Source: Haliclona indistincta
Taxonomy: Eukaryota > Porifera > Demospongiae > Haplosclerida > Chalinidae
Assembly (NCBI GenBank): GCA_964017065.1
Contig: OZ024791.1
Span: forward strand, 284,501-348,500
Length of the DNA: 64,000 nucleotides
Reading direction: 5' to 3'
Positions within the stretch are counted from its first letter, which is position 1. Every line of letters begins with the position of its first letter. The notes below the pieces were generated by a model that ran no database searches, was not told the origin of the DNA, and worked only from the letters and a program-made list of their open reading frames with translations. This document shows positions 23,589 through 35,083 of the stretch, in pieces. The translations under genes were made by a program, and so were the position numbers.

Positions 23589-23822
23589 TAGCCAGAACCC
23601 TGATGGTGCTTACCTAGCCAGAGCCCTGATGGTGCTTACCTAGCCAGAACCCTGATGGTGCTTACCTAGCCAGAACCCTGATGGTGCTTACCTAGCCAGA
23701 ACCCTGATGGTGCTTACCTAGCCAGAACCCTGATGGTGCTTACCTAGCCAGAGCCCTGATGGTGCTTACCTAGCCAGAGCCCTGATGGTGCTTACCTAGC
23801 CAGAACCCTGATGGTGCTTACT
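23589..23822. repeat. 26-bp minisatellite, 9 copies
   Basis: Unit TACCTAGCCAGAACCCTGAT plus GGTGCT, with AACCC/AGCCC variants. Confidence 0.95.
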
Positions 23823-24254
23823 TGTTACTAAGGTCTCAATCAAGCGGACCCTTTTGATTTGGTACAGGAATTGAAAAGTGCATAATTATAATTTGTATAA
23901 AAATACAATCCACTATCGTGTATTTGTGATATAACTTTGTGTTACTAATACTATTGTGCTATTCGAAGTTGTAAGCTCCTTGAAATGATAAGCTCCTGAT
24001 GTTATCATGATAATTAGTAAGAATTTTTGCGAAACCACTATTATCTTAAATTGTAATTGATTTTGTAGACGGCAGAGTAGGTGTGTTTGAGTTGACAGTG
24101 TGGCTAAATGTGAACCAAAGCTTCTGCTCAAGATTGTGAGTACGCCAGATTTTATCACTAATTAGATATTCATTGATCATTTGAAACAACTACACAACTG
24201 ACACACAACATGACTAGCTAACAGACTGGACTGATTGAGTTTTGATTGGTTCAA
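23823..24254. other. 3' flank of family gene 4
   Basis: AT-rich; the last 100 bp resemble the 3' flanks of genes 2 and 3 (ACATGACTAGCTAACAGACTGG versus ACATGACTAACTGACTGGGT). No gene seen. Confidence 0.5.
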
Positions 24255-25098
24255 TTAGTATGGACACCTGCAGGTGTTGGGGTTGGCATAGCGACCATTT
24301 GGGCACCTCCTTCCTCGTCGCACCTTGTAGACGTACTTATACTTCTGTGGACGGGACTTGGACTGCGAACGAGACTTTGAGAATGATCGCGATTTTGAGA
24401 ATGATCGTGATTTTGAGAATGATCGTGATTTTGATACTGAAAAGGATTTAGAGCGGGATTTAGAATTGGAACGAGATTTTGAACGTCCAGGGTACCAGCT
24501 TGCTGCACGAGCTTCACGTTCTTCCTCTTCATTCTCTATTTCGTTCACTTCTGGTACTTCCTCGGCAACATCTCGACCATATCGTGGCTTGTGTACAGGT
24601 ACCTTAACTCGGTATACAACAGAGTGACAGACACACTTGCATTGCTTTTTATCAAAATATTGGTATTGGTTGCACTTTCTGACTCGACACGTACTGATGC
24701 ACTTACACTCCTTGTGACTGAAGCGGTAGTTTGGAGGACACCTTTGAACCCTTTTACAGCGGCTGACACACTTGCAAGAACTTTTGTTGAAGTAGTAGTA
24801 TTTAGGGCATCTCTTGACTATGCATCGTCTAATGCACTGGCATCTAGCCCAGCTCCAGTAGTGTGTCGGAGGACACCTATAGTAGTTTGGGCAACGGCTG
24901 ACACATTTGCATTGTTTCTGGTCGAATTTCTGGTAGTAAGAACATCGTCGTTTTAGGCATTTCTTTGACGGATAGTTGCCAGCACCTTCAGCAAACTAGA
25001 AGAAAAATAGTTGCATAAAAAGATATTGTTGTTTAGAGAGTGTTACTCACCATGGCTAGGCAGCCAATGGCTACTAGCAGCAACACAAGGTTCCTCAT
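24255..25098 (-). CDS. Secreted CXCXC-repeat precursor, family gene 4 (262 aa)
   Basis: Exon 1 is 25051-25098 (same signal peptide as genes 1-3). The intron is 24996-25050 and exon 2 is 24255-24995. It is the short, non-expanded member: six diverged Cys modules (about residues 28-139) such as CPNYYRCPPTHYWSWARCQC and CNQYQYFDKKQCKCVC, none duplicated in tandem. RYGRD near residue 157 is followed by an acidic spacer, a Ser-Arg/Ser-Lys/Ser-Phe tail (about 180-240) and the closing module CPNGRYANPNTCRC. The open frame upstream of the internal GTG confirms the long form. It probably resembles the ancestor from which genes 1-3 expanded single modules. Confidence 0.88.
25075..25083 (-). other. Signal-peptide hydrophobic core codons of gene 4
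   Basis: These codons lie within exon 1 and encode part of the Leu/Val-rich core of the signal peptide. This segment is conserved at the nucleotide level with genes 1-3. Confidence 0.4.
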
Positions 25099-25174
25099 TC
25101 TTGCTATCAGAAGTCGTACCAATATTCCAGGTGAAGATAGAGTTGATGGTGCTCTCACTGTAGCGCACACCTCT

Positions 25175-25183
25175 CTTTATATA
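25175..25183 (-). promoter_or_regulatory. TATA box of family gene 4
   Basis: TATATAAAG on the minus strand, 76 bp upstream of the ATG at 25098. Confidence 0.6.
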
Positions 25184-26042
25184 GTGCTGGTCGCTGGTGA
25201 TCATGGGATTTGTTGATCACTACCATTTCAGTCTTTCAGACAGTTCTGTCTACAAGATACTACGATATTCGTAATCTAATGTTGTTCAACAAAGTCTATT
25301 GTCATCAGTTTTAATGTGTTTATATGTTGTATCAACTGTATTGTCATGTGTATATGTCTGCTGACCTATGCAGTAAGTTATTAGATTATATAACTACTAG
25401 CACAGAAGAGCATTGGTGTGGAATGGTATCATATGATCAGTAATGCAATCACTGTACTCTAGTTGTGTCCTGTGTAAGCCCCCTCCCTCACTATTACCAC
25501 CTCTTGATTATTGAGTGGGCAATCATACAGTTGTTTTATTGGTACCACTAGAGGGTAAATTGCTTGTTTTTATCCAGCTAGTCACGGTATTAGAATCGAG
25601 TGATGGACCTTACAGTCAATCTCTTGAATACTGATGTGATATAAAATTGTGTATCTGTCTCTCAGGATGACAAACAGACCAGCTAGCTAATAGAGGACCG
25701 GAAGGAACGGATGATGTATACTCTCCTGTCTATAGATTATTGTGTCTATGAAGTAGTGACATGTCATGTTATGTGCAGACTCATGCATTAGTTGTAGTCA
25801 CATGAACTAATGTATTATGACTATGTTGAAATGTGAGTAATTTACACGTAGCAATAGCTGGGATATAACCGAAACTTTAATTTCATGAAATACGCAGGAA
25901 ATACGTGTCTTTATTGAGTTGATATTAAGTCAGATCTTCTCTTTTGGAATACGAATTTTATCTGAAGTTCAAAATTTATTTAAGTGGGCTTTCTCTCTTA
26001 ATTACATAGTTTAGGTGTTTCTACCTAAATATACAGATTCAT
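25184..26042. other. Upstream flank of gene 4, no gene seen
   Basis: AT-rich intergenic DNA without recognisable ORFs or tandem repeats. Confidence 0.5.
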
Positions 26043-26624
26043 TTAACCCTTTGAATACTAAATTATATTGTTGGAATTTTAATCTCGTAAGTGCTGACCA
26101 ATTCTCTCACAAATATCTCATATGTCGTTTGTTCTACTGGTCTAAAATGTGTCCCTTTTGCCAGTGAGTAGCTGCAATTGCCCATACTCTAGTCAGTCAA
26201 GATGCCCCTCCCACTGTGGAAATGAAGCCGATAAAGTGCATTGACCTCGTCAAATGTTGCTTAAATTTAGTACTTTCGGGCTGGCTACTGAAAAGTACAT
26301 ACTAGTAGCAGTGGTTTTGGTGAGTGCAAAATGATCAGGAGATGTACAAAAATGTGTTTCCGGGTGCCCTGAAGCCGTAAAATGTCAAAATTTTCAATAG
26401 TTTTCAACATATTTAGGTTAGATTGTAACTTAAACTACTATCATAGAAAAATGCTGGACGCCAATACATTTAGTGGAGTGCCGAAAACTACTGGATTTAT
26501 TATGGTTTTTGTATTCTTCAATTTGGCTTAATTTCGGAATATTTTGACATATTTTGACAGACAAAGTTATGGTGTCTGAAGCATGTATGATGTCAAATGG
26601 TGTCATTAGGGCTTAAAGGGTTAA
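26043..26624. mobile_element. piggyBac-like MITE with TTAA flanks
   Basis: The left border is TTAA followed by CCCTTTGAA; the right border is GCTTAAAGGG followed by TTAA. CCCTTT ends with TTAA duplication are characteristic of piggyBac. The interior has no ORF. A truncated copy lies at 4600-4930. Confidence 0.65.
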
Positions 26625-26881
26625 AGGACCCATGATAAACATGTGGCATTTCTTTCGTTAATTGCTATGTCACATGTACCATTCACACAAGTTTGAGCAA
26701 TTCATGCTAAATTTGGGGTCTTATGCTCAAAAAGACACTAGTTCAGACCCATGCAGGTGCTATACACGTTACTATAGCAACTCAATGAGGCACTTATTAT
26801 GTGCCTTGTTATATTGACTATAATAAACATTTGGAATGAGTATACTGACAAGACATGCTGTTAGTTCAAATGACAATACTG

Positions 26882-27534
26882 TTAATAGCAACGGCATCGA
26901 CTCGTTCTTGGAAACTTGAATCTTGATCCTCGTGGGCACTTGCTGCCTTTTAGTCTTCGGATCACAAATCTGAATCGTAGTCTATATTTGCGGTGTATCC
27001 CTCTCTCCATTCGCTCAATAACCTCTTCAGACTCATCTTCCATGACTTCCGTATCATCAACTATTTCTGTGTCATCGGGCACATCTCTTCCATAACGTGC
27101 AAGGTAATACTGCTTTCTCCTAACAAGGACCTGTTTACATATACACTTGCACTGTTTCTGATTCCAGACTTGGTAGCTGCTGCACTTACGATTAACACGA
27201 CCACAAATGAACGGTGACTCAAAGATAGGTCGATATTTGCGTATTGGATAGAATGGTATCTTGTACACTGGTTTAAATATCGGCTTTCTTGTTATGATGG
27301 GGCGCCCAGCAAGATGTTGTCTGAAGATGGGCTTCTTTATTAGCACTGGCTTCCTTGGCTGTGGTACACGTGGTTTACTTAAAGGGAGCTTCTTTCTGCT
27401 TAGCTTGCCATAGTATCGAGCATCAACTGCATACTAGCGAGAGATCACAGCTATACATTGACTGTACTATATTAGCTTACCAGAGCACAACAGCTGACTA
27501 ATACTAGCAGTAGAAACACCCGTGAGGTGTTCAT
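26882..27534 (-). CDS. Secreted CXCXC precursor, family gene 5 (201 aa, single module)
   Basis: Exon 1 is 27481-27534 (signal peptide MNTSRVFLLLVLVSCCAL), followed by a 47-bp intron (27434-27480). Exon 2 is 26882-27433. The mature N-terminus is Lys/Arg/Pro-rich with repeated KPIF and RPI motifs (about 20-75), then one Cys module CSSYQVWNQKQCKCIC. RYGRD is followed by an acidic segment (DDTEIVDDTEVMEDESEE), a basic segment and the closing module CPRGSRFKFPRTSRCRCY. It is the smallest member, without a Ser-Arg tail. The KPIF repeats link it to gene 7 at 37223-38532, which has KRPIFKRPI repeats. Confidence 0.85.
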
Positions 27535-27611
27535 TGCAATACAGTAAGGACTAACTGTCCTCCTTCACTCAGCTGCCTGCGTAGTAAATAATGTATTGGT
27601 GTACTAGTGGT

Positions 27612-27617
27612 CTTATA
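27612..27617 (-). promoter_or_regulatory. TATA box of family gene 5
   Basis: TATAAG on the minus strand, 77 bp upstream of the ATG at 27534, similar spacing to the siblings. Confidence 0.45.
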
Positions 27618-28326
27618 GTCACCACCCACAGTGTGGGCAGTCTGTGGCGTCTTCACTGATGTCTTTGTGTTAAGAACAGATTAATTATGAACAATGCGTT
27701 TTGTAGTCACCGTGTGTCAGTATGTGATTATGCCTACTCTGTTATGGCTGCCATTGTGTTAGTTAGTTTAAAGTGTTGTGTTCACACAAATTGTTGTTAA
27801 TAATCATAGTCTTAATAAGGATGTTTAATCTTGATATGTATTGTAACATCAGTCCCCACCTCTTTATTACAGTATATTGCACGGTACATATACTGTATTA
27901 CAGTATATTGCACGGTACATACACATGCATGTTCAATTTTCATTTGTATGTCAGAGTTTGTTGTTAATTTTTTGCCTCTCAGCGAACTGACAATTTTTAT
28001 ATTTTGATGCTTTTTTCACAGTAGTGACTTATTCAATAAACTCTAACTACTAGACGCTATAGCAGTGTGTGTTTACTGAACATGGTTTATGCACAGTGCA
28101 TTCATTCTGCAACTTTTCAAGGATTTTCTTGTGCACTCAATGTTTGTCCCACCAACAGACTACACAAACTCTTGTGAATTCGTCAGATATACTGTATGAA
28201 CTCACTGGATTGCAGGTTCCTTGATATAGCCAGGCCCAGCACATGCACATAGCACATTCCTGTACATATAGTATTAGCAATTACATTGTGTACACACACT
28301 AACAGATGATCGATTATCATATCTAC
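27618..28326. other. Upstream flank of gene 5
   Basis: AT-rich. It contains a 31-bp segment doubled at about 27868-27925 (CAGTATATTGCACGGTACAT). No gene seen. Confidence 0.5.
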
Positions 28327-28514
28327 TACAGCTGATTGCAGCAAACTTGACTCTCAGTTTTGACAAACAGACTACAGGGACTCATAATTGTGGTCAACAC
28401 CACACCTCTCCCTGTACATGCTAGTATAGGGAGAGGTGTGGTGTTGACCACAATTAACAGTCCTTGTAGTCTGTTTGTCAAAACTGAGAGTCATGTTTGC
28501 TGCAATCAGCTGTA
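28327..28514. repeat. Long palindrome, about 90-bp arms
   Basis: TACAGCTGATTGCAGCAAAC at 28327 is mirrored by GTTTGCTGCAATCAGCTGTA ending at 28514, with few mismatches across the whole arm. The loop is only a few bases around TGCTAG. It lies 29 bp from the target duplication of the adjacent transposon. Confidence 0.85.
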
Positions 28515-28552
28515 TGAATGTAGACTAGTATATCCTAGTTCCACCTCATAAG

Positions 28553-28638
28553 TAGTCTCGTCCCCAGACCACGCCTTCTTCCGCTAAGCTCGAAGTAGGG
28601 TCTGGTTGCACGAAGGCCAAATCTTGGGTCAATGACGT
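28553..28638 (+). repeat. Left terminal inverted repeat (86 bp)
   Basis: Identical over 86 bp to the reverse complement of 33840-33925. Identity stops after AATGACGT. Confidence 0.95.
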
Positions 28639-28706
28639 AATTGTCACGCGCACAATCACATGTGAATTTTAATTTCTCCGCGGGAAAGCTGCGCGAAATA
28701 TTGAGT

Positions 28707-31700
28707 ATGGCAGAGTCTTGCTATGTCTGTGGAGAATCTCTGCTTCCTAATAGTGGTAGAAGAGTGATGAGCGATCAGCTAAAGAGTTTTCTTCGCCTGG
28801 AAGTTTCATCGGGACATCTTTATCTTTGTAAGACATGCTATTCGAAAACCAACAAAGGAGCCAATCAAGAAGCAGCTGCTCGCAACATTTTACACGAGTT
28901 GTGGACAACTATAAGAGAAACAGGGATCACGACGAATAGTACTGTCAGCTCTTATGGTAAATGTGATGCAACTACACAAACGGAGTTTTTGCACTTATTA
29001 CAATTGAGTGCCAGTCTTTCATCACCAGGTATAATATCCATATGGCATAGTCTCACCAGTACCTTTTACCAGTACCTTTTATAGTTAGCCACAGTAAACG
29101 TAAAGCTTGTGATGAACCAGATGCAGATTTTAGTACACCAAAACGGTGCCGTACGGCAGATCAAGGTGACACTCCTGATAGTGTGGTTAAGGTGAACTGA
29201 GCTTGCATCATATAATTACTACTGTGTCAGTTTTATGATTGTTTATATATGCATGTATACAGGTCATACGCATGAAAAAAGGCCAGAGAACCAGATCCTT
29301 TCGTGTAGCCGACAATTTAAAACCAGTTGCAAAATCGTTGAAATTCAACAAGCCGAGTTATACTGTAGGTTCATTGTTTAAGACTGAGAGAATGAAAAAT
29401 GCTGTAGTTGAACAAGTAATAAAGGTAAAATTGTTAATGGATAATGCATGTATAATAATAATTATTGTTGTTTTTTTCACATTAAGGATGTTAAAAAAGA
29501 GGTCAGAAGCTTGTCCACAAAAAAATCTATTTTTCGTGTACCTCAAGTCAGCAAGCTGGAGTCTATTAACCTAGCATATTTGCATGATGAATTGTCCAAA
29601 AAGGCTCCTGTCCTAACGGCAATTTTACAGGGTGCTTGCAGATCTAAAGCAGAGTCAACAAAATTTTCCGTTCTGATGGCAGCTTCGATAGTCTTGAAAA
29701 CTGGGAACGACCACCTGTGTTTACTTCAAAGCCTTATTGGAACAATTTTATACACTGGCCATGCTTCCAAAGTGGTGTGTACAATATTTTAATACTAAAT
29801 TAAAGTCATGTTGTATGTTATTATGCAGGTATACAGAAGATTAAACAAACTTGGAGTGTGCATTTCCCACCCAACTGTCTCTCGATTAGTTAAGCTTTGT
29901 GGAAGGCACCATGACAAAAAGGCAAGGCTTTGGCAGAAGAGATGGACTCAAAGTTTACAAACTCATCAACACGTGCCGAGTACACATCTCAGTAACAGCC
30001 AAACAGATGCCTCATCGCCAGCTTGTAGTTATGTGATTGTCGGTGACAACATTGACAAGAACATTTCGCCTCGAGACATGCGAGTTGACAATCAAGTCAA
30101 CTCACTTCACTGCTTCAACTCTTATGCAGTTCTTGACAGAGTTAATCTAGCTTCATTGGCTAGCACAGATACTGCTGGAATGGATTCTACCATTAACCTT
30201 CCTTCATCTGCTATTTTACCGACCACTGAAGATTGCTCAACGTTACGAGACAACTACATAATTTCAGTTGCTCGAGTAATCTGTGACAGCATTCCTTACT
30301 TTAAATTTATGCAGCAGTGTGTGCCTACTGTGTGTCACAAGCATGCTTCTGCACTATCAAAGAAGTCAGAGACGGTTAGCTATAATAGTTACATGTATAT
30401 CATGCAAATTGTACATGTATAGGTGTGTTTAGGAGTCATTCCAAAGAATGAAAACAAAACAGAGGAGATGACATTAATTGTTCGAGAACTACAACAGCTG
30501 TACGTTCCCCGTGACAAAGCAAATAAACCAATTTCAATTGCATTGGGAGGAGATCAATTGACCGTGGAAAGAGCCAGAGTGTGTCAAGATCTTCGTAAAC
30601 ATTCCCTTCTTCCTGATGAGCAGCTAGGTGGATTCGTGCCATTCGCTGCAGACTGGCATGCTGAGGCAACACTTTTGCAGGTATAAATTATTAACAATAA
30701 TGCATGCGTCTGTTTACAGTTAAAATAATAATGCTGCTTAATCTTTAATGTAAGAATTTAAGACTATAGTATTAAACTTAACTTTAACTGCTTTACTATT
30801 ATAGGTATTTTATGATCGGTTATACAAGGGAGGTAGTGGTCAAGAGGGTGGAACAATGACACAATTAAGGAACATGATTAACCGAAGAAATGTTAGAACT
30901 GACATCTCGGGTCGATTTAATGCAGCAGTTGACTTTTTTGAGCTAGTTACCAATTGCCACATTATTGTAGCAGCAATGACATTCTTTGGTATGACTGACT
31001 TAAACTCCATCCCTACTCGAAATACTATTCCTACTACAGTTAAAAAATGGTCAAAACAACAGCAGTGGGCATATTTTTCCAGGATACTTGGAGACTTAGT
31101 TGATCGATACATTATTGTTCGAGACTGCAAGGTTGATATTCCACAATCCAATGGCGTGGCTACTTCAAACACATTGGTTGTGACAGAAAGCTCTCACGTC
31201 AATCGAATTATTGCACTTGATCACTGCTACTGCAATACTCAGGTACTCTGTGCACATAAGGGTATACGGCGAAAACTTCCTCGGTTTTTACAACAACTTG
31301 GACCAGCACCACAGCTCCCGCAATCAACCAAATCCGATGGTGTTTTTTCCTATGCATGCACTGTACTGTGCGATGGGCTGTTGCTTCTTGAACTTCGTGA
31401 TGCAATACACCAAGGCGATGGTCCTAGAATACTAAGGTGTTGGAAATTCATGCTTCTGTACTTTAAAGCGTACAACCACCATAAGTATGCTCTAGAAGCT
31501 TTCAACCTACTGGCAATCACAAATGGTACAGGAACAGGAAGTGCACTGATGAAACAACAAGTTACATGGTCACGAACTGTTAATAGCAGAGGTGGCAAGG
31601 GGAAAAACATTCCAGTTGATTTATACAATGAACATTTAAATCGCACATTGAAGGACTCGATTCTTGGTCTAGGTGCCAATGTGACAAAAGAGAGAATAGT

Positions 31701-32010
31701 AGATACTAGCAAATCAATTGAGCGCTTGAGTCACATTTGTGCCTCTGCTGACTCTGAATTGGGCATTGCACCCACTTCATCACATCACACTCGTCATTCA
31801 TCAGAAAAGGACAAACAACTCATTATTGATGAATTGTCAAGAAAGTCTAGAGTGTTTGAATATGTACCAGGGCGAGTTCACCCATCCTACAGAAGCATAG
31901 AACCTTGTATTGCCAAAACAGTTGACGCAGACAAGCTCATAAAATGGATCACTACTCAAAAGCAGAAATTAAAAAATAACGCTGAATTTGCGAAGTTTTT
32001 AAACCCATAA
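28707..32010 (+). CDS. Transposon-encoded DUF6589-type protein, candidate transposase (962 aa, seven exons)
   Basis: Exons are 28707-29028, 29085-29191, 29263-29424, 29487-29774, 29829-30374, 30423-30680 and 30805-32010. All junctions are GT-AG with matching phases (phase 1 at the first, phase 0 after). The exon 4 end could instead be 29771. The start is the ATG before AESCYVCGESLL; the frame upstream has no ATG. The N-terminus has two CxxC pairs (CYVC, CKTC), likely a zinc ribbon. Acidic landmarks of the DUF6589 family follow: VGDNIDKN in exon 5, LGGDQLTVERA and DWHAEATLL in exon 6, then a long helical C-terminus ending YNEHLNRTLKDSI. These Asp/Glu residues could form an RNase-H-type site. 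The paired RecQ-like gene lies tail-to-tail. The DUF6589 assignment is from memory of the motif. Confidence 0.8.
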
Positions 32011-32056
32011 AACAGTACTTTCAGTACGGTAATTAGAATTCAAAATATTGGGAAAA

Positions 32057-33732
32057 TTATACATTATCAATTAAATTTAAAATGTCACATGCTACATAAT
32101 CTGAGCCTACACCTAAATCAAATAAATCTCCAACACTCTTTATGTCCTGACATCTATCTACTATGTCTTTGATTAGCTGATCTGATAAGCCTGAAAGCAA
32201 CTCCTCTCCGACCATCATAGAAGCAGTACTTTGATTAGAAGGACATATACTACATCTATACTGTAGAAGCTGCTCGTGAAGCCTGTGTTGAACATGTAGA
32301 ATACTAGTGTCATGGTCAGTAAATTCAGCATCAAAACTGACAAGTTCAGGGACAAGCTCTTCAGGAATACTCTCTGTTGTCTTGCAATCAACACAAGTAC
32401 ATTGGTTGGCACAGATATCACAACACGCATGGAGAGGTGATGGCTTGGCAATCTCCAAATTGTCGGTAAAAACTGCCATAAGCACTTCCCTTCTACATTT
32501 AGATGAATTCTTACAATAATCTTTCATTGTACCACTGCACGTTAGCCTTTTGTAATATAATTCAGCATTGCATAGCTTTCCATCTCTTCCTCCTCTTCCT
32601 GTTTCCTGAACATACATCGCAATCTTGTCTGGTGCACCCCAATGAATAATCTTGCGCACATTTGGGCTATCTAGGCCCATCCCAAAAGCGATGGTGGCTA
32701 CAACAACTCTCACTACACCATCAACTTGAGTAAATGACTTAACAATATGTTGTTGATTGTCAGTTGCTGTAGAGCCATCATATTTTTCACACATTCTAAG
32801 TTTATTCATGGGGATGCAATCTGATGGAGGAGCATATAAGGCATCCCGTCTACCGAGACAGCATACAAGACCCTTAAATACTTCTAGAGTATCCACATAA
32901 GTTCTACAAAATATGATCGTTCGATCTGCTTTAATACCATATGAACTTAGGTCATCGACTATTGGTAGAATTATATCATCTAAGCATCCCTGCTTGAGAA
33001 CACTATACTTGATATTAATTTTGTTAGGATCTCGTATCACTAAGTAGCAGCCCTTCATATCAAGGGTAGATAATATAACTCGCCTCATTGTTACCGTAGC
33101 TGTTGCTGTCAGAGCCATTATCCTGGTGGATTTAGGAATAAGGGAACGAACTTCACTTATGTTAGCAAACTCAACACGAAACCTTTCTCCCCTGTGAGTA
33201 TTATGCATAATGTGTAACATTACATGTGCAAAATCTATTATAGTTACCATGTTTCAACACAATGCGCTTCATCTACTATGACCCCAACTAAGTTATTCTG
33301 GTAAACTTCTGTCCTAAGCATTTCTCTCCACCTCAGCTCAGTTAAGAGAACTTCTGGGCTAAGAAAAATGATCTGGTATTCACCAGCAAGCACAGCCTGT
33401 ACTAACTCATCATTGCATCTATCCCCTTGGCTGAGGTACACGCATTTAAGGCCAAGCCCAGATGCCTTGGCTACTTGATCCTCCATTAAACTCTTTAAAG
33501 GCGAAACGACTATAACTATACTAGAATTACTGTTACGAAGAAGATTAAAGGTGAAAGGTAGAAGAAGATAACAGAGAGACTTTCCGGCACCCGTCGGGAG
33601 AGAGACAAACACATCACACCCAGACACAAAATTGACAACCACTTCTTGCTGTTCGGGCGACAAACATGAGTAGCCTAGCTGTTCAGCGCTCTTGACTATG
33701 GACGATAGAATAACACTCTTGGAGTGAGCCAT
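32057..33732 (-). CDS. RecQ-like superfamily 2 DNA helicase carried by the transposon (539 aa)
   Basis: Exon 1 is 33248-33732 and exon 2 is 32057-33191. The 56-bp intron (33192-33247) is GT-AG and splits a Trp codon; the ATG that appears near 33250 is intronic. Motifs in order: LSPEQQEVV (motif 0 region), Walker A PTGAGKSLCY, SPLKSLMEDQV (Ia), DEAH box, ALTATAT (III), IIFCRT (IV), VVATIAFGMGLD (V) and QETGRGGRDG (VI). A RecQ-type zinc-binding set follows (CKNSSKCRR ... CCDIC). The 3'-5' helicase function is expected from the family and probably unwinds transposon or target DNA during transposition. No HRDC domain is evident. It is intact. Confidence 0.9.
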
Positions 33733-33839
33733 GTTTTAGTGGGAGGTAGTAGTGAAGGTAGGCGCGGCCGCGCGTGCAAGTCATGTGAATTTATTAAAAT
33801 ACTGTAATCTGATTGGTATTCCCAGATTCAGAGAATGAA

Positions 33840-33925
33840 ACGTCATTGACCCAAGATTTGGCCTTCGTGCAACCAGACCCTACTTCGAGCTTAGCGGAAG
33901 AAGGCGTGGTCTGGGGACGAGACTA
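33840..33925 (-). repeat. Right terminal inverted repeat (86 bp)
   Basis: Reverse complement of 28553-28638 without mismatch. The direct repeat CCTCATAAG follows at 33926-33934. Confidence 0.95.
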
Positions 33926-34158
33926 CCTCATAAGTTGCTGTAGCCATGCTGCACAACGATTTGTTCAAGATAGCATTATTAACATGTAGTGAGGGTGTAA
34001 CCCTACTCACTTTGCTATGACTACTAGTTCATTCATAGATTAGCAGCAGTATGGTTGTAGCTAGCTAGTCTAAACACTCTCTTCAATTAACAATTTCAAA
34101 ACGACACAAGCAGCAAAAAATGTACACAAATTGTGGTCAAATATAGTGTTTGTGGCAA

Positions 34159-35026
34159 TTAAAAGCAGTTGCAAGTTGCATGGTTGGGGTATGACAGCCT
34201 CTGTCCTGCTGGACAAGTGTTGCCTGGAATGGTTTTTATAACTATCTTGAATCGTGGTCGGAATATCGGCCGAATGACTGGTTTGCTCTTTGTTATCTCG
34301 TCAGTTCCTGAGCCTGATCCTGAGCCTGAGCCTGATCCACTGTCTGGTTCAGTGTCTGGAAAGTTATAATAGTAGTTGTAGTAATAGTGACGTTTCTGTC
34401 TGTACTGATAGTGGTATGGACCTGGCACTCTAACATACTGTCTGATAGTCACTGAGGTACACTTGCACCTGCACACCTGTGGATCAAATGCACGGTTAGG
34501 ACCACAGTTAGTGCTGATCGATGGAGGGCAACGATGATAGTAAGGATTGTATGGATGATGAGGACGGTAGTGTGGAAAGTATCGGTATGGGGAATTGAAT
34601 CTGTGATTGTATGGGTACTGGCCTTGGTGCTGGTATGGGTTTCTGGATGGTTGATTGTGCTGGTATGGGTTTCTGGATGGTTGATTGTGCTGGTATGGGT
34701 TTCTAGTAAACGGATATATATTTGGATGAGTTGGTCGTGTTTTTGGCTCAGTGGTCGGCTTGATCGTCGGCTCAGTGGTCGGCTTGGTCGTCGGCTCAGT
34801 GGTCGGCTTGGTCGTCGGCTCAGTGGTCGGCTTGGTCGTCGGCTCAGTAGTAGGCTTTGTTGGTTGTGTTAGTCGTTGGTAATGCCTGTAAGGATTGTAG
34901 TGTCTTGGGATCCAGGAGGCCTCAGCATACTATAGAGAATATCATGAACAGTATTGACATTGTGCCTGCACTCACCAGGAAGAAACTGCTTGCAACAAGT
35001 AATATCACTATACTCCGAGACACCAT
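34159..35026 (-). CDS. Secreted CXCXC precursor with mucin-like Thr-Pro region, family gene 6 (273 aa)
   Basis: Exon 1 is 34976-35026 (signal peptide MVSRSIVILLVASSFFL). The intron is 34930-34975 (46 bp) and exon 2 is 34159-34929. After a short Tyr/His/Arg segment come alternating PTTEPTTKP units (about 40-65, likely O-glycosylated), then three copies of RNPYQHNQPS and a Pro/Tyr/His-rich stretch. One Cys module follows (C-x10-CRCKC, with CGPNRAFDPQVCRCKC), then RQKR as the processing site. Next is a Tyr/Asn block, a Ser-Gly dipeptide run (DSGSGSGSGSG) and the closing module CPAGQRLSYPNHATCNCF. Here the low-complexity part lies mostly before the Cys module, unlike genes 1-4. Confidence 0.85.
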
Positions 35027-35076
35027 GGCTGTATTCTGGTGATATTCCAGTAGTTTGCAGGTCAACTTCAGCTACT

Positions 35077-35083
35077 CTTTATA
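35077..35083 (-). promoter_or_regulatory. TATA box of family gene 6
   Basis: TATAAAG on the minus strand, 50 bp upstream of the ATG at 35026. Confidence 0.6.

Larger units (their letters stand above)
28544..33934. mobile_element. DNA transposon with 86-bp TIRs, DUF6589-type gene and RecQ-like helicase
   Basis: Perfect 86-bp terminal inverted repeats lie at 28553-28638 and 33840-33925, starting TAGTCTCGTCCCCAGACCAC. CCTCATAAG flanks both ends (28544-28552 and 33926-33934). The identical flank can be read as 9 to 11 bp depending on where the TIR is cut. The 5373-bp interior holds two convergent genes, 28707-32010 (+) and 32057-33732 (-), separated by 46 bp. Identical TIRs and intact frames suggest recent insertion. 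The superfamily is uncertain. Confidence 0.9.

Noticed and set aside
32057..33250. Helicase half as a separate gene starting near 33250
   Set aside because: That ATG lies within a 56-bp GT-AG intron; splicing joins DEAHCVETW to GERFRVEF in frame.
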